Shown here one piece after another: positions 32,841 to 39,688 of a stretch of 64,000 bases of DNA. The stretch is taken from assembly GCA_964629225.1 (NCBI GenBank), contig CAZVQC010000003.1:56090-120089 (forward strand), given 5' to 3'. The stretch's first letter is position 1. Every line of letters starts with the position of its first letter. The position numbers and the translations under genes were made by a program. The notes beneath the pieces are model-generated. The model was not told the DNA's origin. It ran no database searches and saw only the letters and a program-made list of their open reading frames with translations. This stretch comes from RUG14199 sp964629225 (GTDB lineage: Bacteria; Bacillota; Clostridia; Oscillospirales; CAG-272).

Positions 32841-32868
32841 TTGTCACTGCCGACACATACTTTAATAG
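32841..32868 (+). promoter_or_regulatory. possible promoter of the YihY-family gene
   Basis: TTGTCA (32841-32846), 16-bp spacer, TAATAG (32863-32868). The start site would lie close to the ribosome binding site, giving a very short leader. Confidence 0.3.
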
Positions 32869-32888
32869 AGCGCGAAAGGAGACGGGTC

Positions 32889-33875
32889 TTGAAGAGCAAG
32901 GTATTCGATGCATCCGGATTTGTTCGGAGAGCAAGACGTTTTTTTGACGTTATCTACCGAGACAAGATAACGGTGTTCGCAGCACAGGCGGCGTTCTACA
33001 TCTGCATCTCCGCCCTTCCCTTCCTCATGCTCCTGTTCTCCCTTGCGGGCACCGTGGCACCGGATCTTTGGGAGAGAGCGGTGGGAGCTGTCAGCGAGCT
33101 TTTGCCGGAGAGTGCCGTCGGGATATTCAATGCGGTGATCGGGGAGGCGGTATCCGGAGGGACTCCTCCCCTCATGTCCACTGCCGCCGTAGGTGTGCTC
33201 TACAGCGCCTCCAAAGGGATACGGGGCATGATACGGGGAATTTCCGAGGTCTACGGCAGCAAGGGACGTGGCACGTTCTTCTCAAATATCATCACGTCCC
33301 TTTTTGCCACCCTATTCTTCATGGCGGTGGTCATTCTGACGGTCGCAGTTGCAATCGTGGCATCTCCTCTGCTCAGTGCCGTCACCGGACTTGATATCGG
33401 AGATGTTATGATCCGGTCAAAAAGCATCGTTCTGTTTTTCTTTCTATCGATGTTCTTCGCCCTTTTCTACTTCCTTGCGGCAAGGGGGATCTTTTTCATC
33501 CCCAAAATGAGAAAAGAAACGAAAAACGCCCCGAAAAGATTCAAGGATCACATCCCCGGTGCGGCGATAGCCTCGGCGGGATGGCTCCTCTTTTCCTTTT
33601 TCTACTCCCTCTATATCACTCGCATCTCCCACGCCTCCTATCTCTACGGAAGCCTCGGTGCGGCGGTGTTCCTGATGCTCTGGCTCTATTTTTGCATTTT
33701 GATACTGCTCTTCGGTGCCGAGGTGAACAAATATCTGGCGCATCTCTCGGAAGCAAATGGCGAAGGTGCGGAAGCGAAGGGGACGACAGAGAAAGGCGAC
33801 AACGAAAAAAGTGAAAAAGGCTGCCAAAATACAGCGGGTGAAAAAGCAAAAAACTTCGGTCGGCAAAAGCGCTGA
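32889..33875 (+). CDS. YihY/BrkB family inner-membrane protein
   Basis: A 328-residue protein with six hydrophobic segments of the YihY/virulence-factor-BrkB family. Markers: FFDVIYRDKITVFAAQAAFY, ICISALPFLMLLFSLAG, ASKGIRGMIRGISEVYG, PGAAIASAGWLLFSFFYSLY and YLYGSLGAAVFLMLWLYFC. Once called ribonuclease BN, but the family has no proven nuclease role; transport or envelope functions are proposed. The C-terminal about 45 residues are hydrophilic and charged. The start is a TTG at 32889, chosen because AAGGAGACGG precedes it and the homology begins just after; the reading frame upstream lacks a better codon. It is divergent from nfo. Confidence 0.88.
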   Translation: MKSKVFDASGFVRRARRFFDVIYRDKITVFAAQAAFYICISALPFLMLLFSLAGTVAPDLWERAVGAVSELLPESAVGIFNAVIGEAVSGGTPPLMSTAAVGVLYSASKGIRGMIRGISEVYGSKGRGTFFSNIITSLFATLFFMAVVILTVAVAIVASPLLSAVTGLDIGDVMIRSKSIVLFFFLSMFFALFYFLAARGIFFIPKMRKETKNAPKRFKDHIPGAAIASAGWLLFSFFYSLYITRISHASYLYGSLGAAVFLMLWLYFCILILLFGAEVNKYLAHLSEANGEGAEAKGTTEKGDNEKSEKGCQNTAGEKAKNFGRQKR

Positions 33876-34064
33876 ATAAAGCGGCACCGGCAGTGTCGAA
33901 AAAGCGGAGAATGAGCACCGCCGATAAAATGCGTTCCACAGTCATCCGAACGAAAACGCCGAAGATCCGTTTCCGTTGCGGGCTGTCGTAGCATCACCGC
34001 CCGATTCGAAAAGCCGATTCCGCCGTTTCCTCACGAAAGACTTTTTTCCATCATATTATTTTAT

Positions 34065-34083
34065 CGGGGGCGCATTCCCCCCG
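34065..34083 (+). promoter_or_regulatory. GC-rich hairpin in the leader of the DUF11 gene
   Basis: CGGGGG, CGCATTC, CCCCCG within the untranslated region, flanked by AT-rich DNA (CATATTATTTTAT before, ACAATAATAGTTTAAGG after). It could be an attenuator, an mRNA-stabilising 5' hairpin or the terminator of the upstream gene without a T tract. The rest of the 33876-34109 gap shows no gene; one TGTCGAA (Spo0A box core) occurs at 33895-33901 and may be chance. Confidence 0.45.
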
Positions 34084-34109
34084 GACAATAATAGTTTAAG
34101 GAGAAAAAC

Positions 34110-34970
34110 ATGGCTCTTTTCACAAATCAGGCCACGCTGAATTTCAACGGCGAGATAGTGAATTCCAACGTCGCCGTGGGCAGCATTCGGGAGATCCTCT
34201 CGGCATCGAAGACCGCTGTATCCCCATCCTACGGAACGGACAGGGGAAGCAAGGTGACCTTCGCCGTCACTGTGATAAATTCCGGTACGTCTCCGGTGAC
34301 AGGCGTCACCGTCACCGACGACCTCGGCGGATATCTTTTCGGGGACATTAGGGTCTTCCCCTTCGACTACGTTGAAGGCTCCGCAAAGCTCTTTCAAAAC
34401 GGAACGGAGGTGGCATCCCCCGCTGCGGCAGGCGGCCCTCCTCTTGTTTTCAGCGGCATCACCGTGCCCGCCGAGGGTAACGCCGTCCTCGTCTACGAGG
34501 TGCTCACCACCGGCTACGCTCCCATCGGAAATGAGTCAACCGTCACCAACACCGTCACCGTAACGGGAGCGGGGATCGTGAGCGGTGTCACCGCATCAGC
34601 CACGGTGGGTGCCGATGCATCTCCGTCACTGACGGTGGAAAAAACGGTATCCCCCGTTCCGGTATCGGAGAACGGAAGCCTCACCTACTCCTTCACGGTG
34701 AAGAACGGCGGTGCTGCGGCAGTGACCGCCGCCGATACTCTGACACTGACCGACACCTTTGACCCGCTCCTTCGGAACATCACCGTCACCCTTGACGGGA
34801 CGGTGCTTACGGAGGGCACCGACTACTCCTACGATGCCGCAAGCGGACTTCTCATCGTCAATACCGGCGTTATAACGGTGGAGGGTGCCACCTTCACGCA
34901 AAACGCCGCAACGGGAGAGTGGTCAAAGGCCCCCGGCACAGCCCTGCTTACGGTAACGGGAGACCTTTGA
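34110..34970 (+). CDS. DUF11 repeat protein without signal peptide
   Basis: A 286-residue beta-rich protein made of two DUF11-type (conserved repeat, isopeptide-like/Ig-like) domains, about 25-165 and 168-286. Each contains the pattern of the family: VTFAVTVINSGTSPVTGVTV then TDDLGGYLF, and LTYSFTVKNGGAAAVTAADT then LTDTFDP. The N-terminus MALFTNQATLNFNGEIVNSN is characteristic of a clostridial group of such proteins. No signal peptide, membrane segment or sorting motif is seen, so surface location would need another route, such as mother-cell lysis at the end of sporulation (inference). The ribosome binding site AAGGAG is strong. Function unknown. Confidence 0.82.
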   Translation: MALFTNQATLNFNGEIVNSNVAVGSIREILSASKTAVSPSYGTDRGSKVTFAVTVINSGTSPVTGVTVTDDLGGYLFGDIRVFPFDYVEGSAKLFQNGTEVASPAAAGGPPLVFSGITVPAEGNAVLVYEVLTTGYAPIGNESTVTNTVTVTGAGIVSGVTASATVGADASPSLTVEKTVSPVPVSENGSLTYSFTVKNGGAAAVTAADTLTLTDTFDPLLRNITVTLDGTVLTEGTDYSYDAASGLLIVNTGVITVEGATFTQNAATGEWSKAPGTALLTVTGDL

Positions 34971-35017
34971 CGGGAACGGTGTCTCACGGGGCGGCTCCCG
35001 ACTTCGCGTTCCGAGGC

Positions 35018-35060
35018 ACCGAAAAAAGAAAAACAGCCCCTGCGGTTCACCGCAGGGGCT
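35018..35060 (-). terminator. intrinsic terminator of the ftsK-mltG operon
   Basis: AGCCCCTGCGG (35035-35045), loop TTCA, CCGCAGGGGCT (35050-35060). On the minus strand it is followed by GTTTTTCTTTTTT. It may also stop the convergent DUF11 transcript, although no T tract follows on the plus strand. Confidence 0.88.
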
Positions 35061-35093
35061 GACGTTGTTGTCCGAGGCTGTGACAATCTTCGG

Positions 35094-36848
35094 TTACCTG
35101 AGACTGTTGATGTTGCTCTGGTGCTCCGCCGCATTCCTTCCGAAAAGGGTGGTGTCACCGGATGAGACGAAGTAATAGTAGTCGGTATCCGCCGGATACA
35201 GTGCGTATTTGAGGGCATTCATACCCGGATTAGCAATGGCACTGGGGGGAAAGCCGTCCACTTGATAGGTGTTGTAGGAACTCTTGTAGGAGATGGTCTC
35301 CGAGTTGACGTTCTTGGGTCTCTCCCCTGTGGCGTGGTGGATAGCGTAGACTACCGTGGCATCGCTCTGGAACTTGGGATATGCTCCCGGCTTTGAGAGC
35401 CTGTTGTAGAATACCGAGGACACCGTTCTGAAGTCGGATGCCATTCCCGCTTCCTTCTCTATCATGGAAGCAAGGGTCACCACCTCGTCGGTGGTACGTC
35501 CCAGCTCTGCGGCACGCTCCCTCATTTTCTCGGTGTAGATCTCGTCAAAACGAGCGAGTATCTTGTTGATGACCGTCCACTCATCCGAGGCGTTGTAGAA
35601 CTCGTAGGTGTCGGGGAACAGATAGCCTTCAAGAAGGTAGAAGCGCTCACCGCTCTCCACCTTGGCCATGACGGACTCGTTTTCCTTCAGCTCCTTCACG
35701 AACCAGTAGTCGAAATTGCCCTCATTGATGACCTTCACATACCCTTCCTTGGTTCCGATGTTATAAGAGAGCATCAGATCGATCATTTCATCCACGGTGT
35801 AGCCCTCCGGTATCGTAATGCGGGAAGTCCCCGACAGCGGCTTCGGCTTGAATTCCGCAAAGAGATCCGAGTAGCTCATCATGGGAGTCACGGAGTATTC
35901 GCCGGCAACGAAGTCTTCCGTCTTCTTTTTCAGCTTTCCGTAGAGCTTGAACATGGACTTGTATTCTATCACACCGTTTTCGTAGAGCACCTCCGCCACG
36001 TCGGACGTGGTGGCATTTTCCGGAATCTCCACCTCGATAATGTCATCGGACTTCACGAAGGCGAACATATCGTTACCCACGTTGATGACGGCAACGGAAA
36101 GAATCGCTCCGATGACGGTGCAGACCACAAGGTAGACTATGGCACGGACGGCGTTGGTGGCGATGAATCCACCCACGTCACGCTCCTCCTTCGAGACCTT
36201 TTTGTCCCGATTTCCGTCCTTCTTATCCCTTGTGTCTTTTGTGCCTTTTGTGTCTTTTGCGCTCACTGCGCCCTTTTCGGGTCTTTGAGCACTTCTCGAC
36301 GGGTCATGGGATCTCTCATCCCCGATCTTTGCACCACTCCCCTGCCCGCTCTGTCCGCCGAGATCGGCGGGGGAAACGTTTCTTTGGGGATCTCGCACGC
36401 CGCCACCTGACGCAAAAGCTCTCGCACTGCCATCGGCGGCTCCTCTTGACGTGCTTTGATCCACGCCGGCTGCCGCCGTACCGTGCCGAGTGCTTCCGGC
36501 GGGGGCTCCCGTTCTTTGGATCGGGGTAGTCGCCTTCGCCGCATTGTGGACCCCATCGGCTCCGTTTCGGCGGTATTGACTCGGCATCTGCCTTCCGTCA
36601 CTGCCGCTTGACCCCGTGGCGTGGGGTCTTTGCGAAGCCCTTTCTCCGCTTTGCCCGTAGGATGCTCTCTGAGGGGCTCTGCCGGGCGTTTTTGCGCCGT
36701 TTTGCCCCTGTATCGGCGTTTGCGTCGGCCTTTGAGGGGCTGTTTTTAAGGTCTCGGAGGGGGCGTTTTCCACCCTCCTCTTTGACATTATGAATTCAAT
36801 GCTCTCGTCGGGATCCTCCCGACGGATGTTTCCGTTATTATCCGTCAT
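35094..36848 (-). CDS. mltG: endolytic murein transglycosylase MltG (YceG-like)
   Basis: A 584-residue membrane-anchored lytic transglycosylase. Residues 1 to about 228 are low-complexity (Gln, Ser, Gly, Arg, Lys; repeated TKGTKDTRDKKD-like runs) and probably disordered in the cytosol. One membrane segment follows (about 232-257), then the extracytoplasmic YceG domain with a LysM-like subdomain and the catalytic core VTLASMIEKEAGMASDF, where the Glu of IEKEA is the catalytic acid, then VFYNRL and LQSDATVVYAI. By family, it cuts nascent glycan strands near the synthesis machinery and sets strand length. The start at 36848 was chosen because it gives a conserved-looking N-terminus DPDESIEFIMSKRR; the ribosome binding site is weak, and a GTG at 36914 overlapping the CPBP gene is possible. 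Confidence 0.9.
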   Translation of the reverse strand: MTDNNGNIRREDPDESIEFIMSKRRVENAPSETLKTAPQRPTQTPIQGQNGAKTPGRAPQRASYGQSGERASQRPHATGSSGSDGRQMPSQYRRNGADGVHNAAKATTPIQRTGAPAGSTRHGTAAAGVDQSTSRGAADGSARAFASGGGVRDPQRNVSPADLGGQSGQGSGAKIGDERSHDPSRSAQRPEKGAVSAKDTKGTKDTRDKKDGNRDKKVSKEERDVGGFIATNAVRAIVYLVVCTVIGAILSVAVINVGNDMFAFVKSDDIIEVEIPENATTSDVAEVLYENGVIEYKSMFKLYGKLKKKTEDFVAGEYSVTPMMSYSDLFAEFKPKPLSGTSRITIPEGYTVDEMIDLMLSYNIGTKEGYVKVINEGNFDYWFVKELKENESVMAKVESGERFYLLEGYLFPDTYEFYNASDEWTVINKILARFDEIYTEKMRERAAELGRTTDEVVTLASMIEKEAGMASDFRTVSSVFYNRLSKPGAYPKFQSDATVVYAIHHATGERPKNVNSETISYKSSYNTYQVDGFPPSAIANPGMNALKYALYPADTDYYYFVSSGDTTLFGRNAAEHQSNINSLR

Positions 36849-36895
36849 TTTACCGATACCGCCCCCCGGCGGGTCCTTTCGATAGATTTCGTCAA

Positions 36896-37813
36896 TTAGC
36901 CTCCGTAGCACCACATACCGAAGGCGCTGACGAGGATAAGAAGGATGAATGCGGGAGATATCAGCGCCTTCACAATGCCCATGCCGGGCTTTTTCCGCTC
37001 TGCGTGGGGACTTGGCACGTTGTTTTTCCCGAATTCAAGATAGTTTCTCTGAGCCGCTCCGAAGAAGAACACGGCAAAGAGAAGGAATGCGCTGATGCAG
37101 AGGAACAAAAACATGACCGCTCCGCCTCCCTGTTTCACCGCCGCCCGGTAGACATAGATCTCGAAGAACATGACAAAGACGTTGTTGGCGAGATGGACCG
37201 CCGCCGATGCTATCAGCGAACGGGTGGAATACATCACCAAACACAGCACCGCTCCGTAGAAAAAGTAGATGGGGATGCGCACCGGGCTGAAATGGATCAG
37301 CGAAAAGGTTAGGGAGCTGAAAATGACGGCAGTGCCGACTCCGCAGTTCTCGTACTCCGCCGCGATCACGCCCCGATAGAGAAACTCCTCCGCCACGGCG
37401 GGAACCACCGCGAAGGCGATGAGAGCATAGAGGCTGCTCTCGGAGGTGTGACCGGATGCATCGGCGATGTTGAAGGAGGTGGAGGATGCCGCAAAAGCCT
37501 CGGGAAGCAGCTTGTACATACCGAAGGATATGAGGGCTCCTCCGAAGAGCATGAAGCCGAATGCGGCCACCATGACCCCAAGATCCGCCGGTCTGAAGAG
37601 ACGTATCTTCAGTCCCGAAAGATATTTGCGCCCCCTCAGCCGGGCGTAGAACACGGCGGGGATGGCGAAGATGACGATCTGTGCCGTTATCACCGTCAGA
37701 TAGGCGTTCTCTCCGATGGAAAGAGCGTCGATATCGACGAAATGGAATCCTATAAGGAGCGCCGAAATGACACACAGAAGAAGCGGCGCTCCGTGAATGC
37801 TCTTAAATCTCAC
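36896..37813 (-). CDS. CPBP-family intramembrane metalloprotease
   Basis: A 305-residue membrane protein with about eight hydrophobic segments of the CAAX protease/bacteriocin-processing (Abi, Rce1-like) family. Active-site motifs: VPAVAEEFLYRGVI (Glu142, Glu143, Arg147), FSLIHF (His174) and AAVHLANN (His207, Asn211). By family it is a glutamate intramembrane protease; bacterial substrates are mostly unknown and some members protect against bacteriocins. The start is a GTG at 37813 overlapping the end of the cyclo-ligase gene by 11 bases, with GAGGGTGAC upstream. The mltG start lies 48 bases after its stop codon, so coupling is likely. Confidence 0.88.
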   Translation of the reverse strand: MRFKSIHGAPLLLCVISALLIGFHFVDIDALSIGENAYLTVITAQIVIFAIPAVFYARLRGRKYLSGLKIRLFRPADLGVMVAAFGFMLFGGALISFGMYKLLPEAFAASSTSFNIADASGHTSESSLYALIAFAVVPAVAEEFLYRGVIAAEYENCGVGTAVIFSSLTFSLIHFSPVRIPIYFFYGAVLCLVMYSTRSLIASAAVHLANNVFVMFFEIYVYRAAVKQGGGAVMFLFLCISAFLLFAVFFFGAAQRNYLEFGKNNVPSPHAERKKPGMGIVKALISPAFILLILVSAFGMWCYGG

Positions 37814-38390
37814 TTGTCACCCTCACGCCCTTCTCGGTTAAAAGCACTCTGATGGAAACATCGAAGTGCCCCCTGGGAACGCTTTTCAAAATGCAGTCAC
37901 TGTAGGTTATCCCCACGATGCTGCCCTTGAAATTCGAAAGATAACGGTCGTAGTAGCCCTTGCCGTAGCCCACCCGATAGCCGTTGATATCGAATACCAG
38001 CCCCGGAACATAGCACACCGCATTTTCCGCGGACGTGGGGTCGAATACGGGGAGAGATGCATCCGGTTCCGGCACGCCGAAGGTGCCGGGATGAAGATCC
38101 TCAAGACTCGTGACGATATGGAAATCCATAGTGCCCTTTTCGGAACAGCATCTGGGAAACGCCACCTTCTTGCCCTTTGAAAAAGCATGGCGGGCGATCT
38201 CCGACACGTCGATCTCACCCTTCACCGCAGAGTACATGAGCACGTAGTCCGCAAAGCGGTATCCCACCATCTCCACCGCCTGTCTGCAGATGGCGCCGTC
38301 AAGACGGCTCTTAAGGTCGGGGTCCATGGCGAGACGGCGCTCAAGATACTCTTCTCTTATCGCATTTTTTATCTTTCTCAGGTGGTTCAT
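37803..38390 (-). CDS. 5-formyltetrahydrofolate cyclo-ligase
   Basis: A 195-residue enzyme (5,10-methenyltetrahydrofolate synthetase) that uses ATP to convert 5-formyl-THF to 5,10-methenyl-THF. N-terminal basic IKNAIREEYLERR for nucleotide binding and the signature VPGLVFDINGYRVGYGKGYYDRYL region are clear (signature about 128-150). The start ATG overlaps the stop of the DJ-1 gene by four bases (ATGA). Confidence 0.94.
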   Translation of the reverse strand: MNHLRKIKNAIREEYLERRLAMDPDLKSRLDGAICRQAVEMVGYRFADYVLMYSAVKGEIDVSEIARHAFSKGKKVAFPRCCSEKGTMDFHIVTSLEDLHPGTFGVPEPDASLPVFDPTSAENAVCYVPGLVFDINGYRVGYGKGYYDRYLSNFKGSIVGITYSDCILKSVPRGHFDVSIRVLLTEKGVRVTSEI

Positions 38391-38935
38391 GCTCTTACCG
38401 CCTCGATGAGCCTCTCTTTTTCGTCCTCTCCTTTGAGGAGTGCCGCAAGCTCGAAGGCGAAGTCGAGAGCAGAGCCCATTCCGTCGGAGGTGACGGTATT
38501 TCCGTCCACCACTACGGAAGCGTCAAAGAGGGATGCCCCCTCAAGATACTTTTCAAAGCCGGGATAGCAGATGGCGTCCTTGCCCTTAAGAAGTCCTCTC
38601 TTACCGAGGATCATCGGAGCGGCGCAGATGGCTGCCACGTAAGCGCCGTCACGATCCGCAAAAGACAGCACCTCATCCGTGAAGGAGGACGTGTCAAGAT
38701 TTGAGGCTCCCGGCATTCCACCGGGGAATACCACCGCCTCAAGTTTTTCCTCCGAGAGCAGCTCAAGCGCCCTCTCGCAGGAGATATCGCTCTTGACTTC
38801 GATCCCGTGGGAACCGATGACGGCGTCTCCGGTAACTCCCACCGTGAACACCCGACATCCGGCACGTCTCAGAACGTCTGCGGGAGTCAGCGCTTCGATC
38901 TCCTCAAAGCCATCAGCCAACAGTATCAATACCAT
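38387..38935 (-). CDS. DJ-1/PfpI family protein (YajL/ThiJ type)
   Basis: A 182-residue protein of the DJ-1 superfamily. LADGFEEIEALTPADVLRRA holds the conserved Glu14; the nucleophile elbow AAICAAPMIL carries Cys104; VVFPGGMPG is also conserved. Members act as stress-response chaperones, possible glyoxalases or deglycases; the exact activity is disputed in the literature. The start at 38935 follows AGAGGTG. It is translationally coupled to the folate cyclo-ligase. Confidence 0.92.
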   Translation of the reverse strand: MVLILLADGFEEIEALTPADVLRRAGCRVFTVGVTGDAVIGSHGIEVKSDISCERALELLSEEKLEAVVFPGGMPGASNLDTSSFTDEVLSFADRDGAYVAAICAAPMILGKRGLLKGKDAICYPGFEKYLEGASLFDASVVVDGNTVTSDGMGSALDFAFELAALLKGEDEKERLIEAVRA

Positions 38936-39003
38936 GATCTAACACCTCTTTTTGCAAAATATTTGTCAAATGCCGGAATACGGCATCAAAAACAGCGTTT
39001 TTT

Positions 39004-39672
39004 TCAAGTGGAGGCAAGACCGCATCCCTCAAATATCATTTCTCCGATCTCGGATACCGACATTTGGGTGCCGTCCCTCATGCAGTCAATGAGGAGCCAC
39101 CCCATCTTATTCGCCACGTAATTTGCCGCATCGTAGCAGCTTTGAAGGTAGGCCACGTCCGCCTCGTGAATGTCCTTCTTGATGCTCTTCTCGGCGCACC
39201 TCTTCTCTATGTTGGCAACGGATACCGACACCGGCACCGTGAGGCACACCACCCTGTCCGGGGTGGGGAGTCCGAGCTTTGAAAATTCAAAGTCCCAAAG
39301 CCAGTCAAGGAAAGAGTCCCACTCCTCCCTCGGAAGCTTTGACAGCTGGTGGTAGGAATTCGCCGTAGTGTAGCGGTTCGCAATGACCACCGAGTCCTCT
39401 TCGAGATAGAACTCCTTCCACTTGGTCACGTAGCTTACGTATCTGTCGCAGGCGTAGAAAGTGCTGGCAGCATAAGCTCCCGTATCGGAGGGGTCATTTC
39501 CCAGCTTTCCTCCGAGGTACATTCGGACAAGCACCGAGGCATCGCTGTCATAGTCGGGAAAATCGATCTTCATGACCTTTTTCCCCATCGCCTCAAGCCG
39601 CTCTTTGAGAAGGTCGCTCTGAGTGTTCTTTCCCGCTCCGTCGAGGCCTTCTATCACAATAAGTTTTCCCAT
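39004..39672 (-). CDS. thymidylate-kinase-like deoxynucleotide kinase
   Basis: A 222-residue P-loop kinase. Walker A GLDGAGKNTQSD (residues 9-20) has the dTMP-kinase form, with Asn replacing the usual Thr/Ser after the Lys. Further markers: KIDFPDYDS, YAASTFYACDRYVSY, VVIANRYTTANSYHQ (the DR-Y motif reads NRY) and an LID-like region CAEKSIKKDIHEAD. The family makes dTDP from dTMP. Several clostridia carry this longer variant besides a canonical Tmk, so it may be the paralogue. The start at 39672 is one choice; an ATG at 39699 overlaps ftsK and would add nine residues. Confidence 0.82.
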   Translation of the reverse strand: MGKLIVIEGLDGAGKNTQSDLLKERLEAMGKKVMKIDFPDYDSDASVLVRMYLGGKLGNDPSDTGAYAASTFYACDRYVSYVTKWKEFYLEEDSVVIANRYTTANSYHQLSKLPREEWDSFLDWLWDFEFSKLGLPTPDRVVCLTVPVSVSVANIEKRCAEKSIKKDIHEADVAYLQSCYDAANYVANKMGWLLIDCMRDGTQMSVSEIGEMIFEGCGLAST

Positions 39673-39688
39673 TTTTCGATCTCTGCGG

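Noticed and set aside
33895..33901. TGTCGAA as a Spo0A binding box
   Set aside because: A single 7-base match far from a defined promoter; expected by chance in a window this long.
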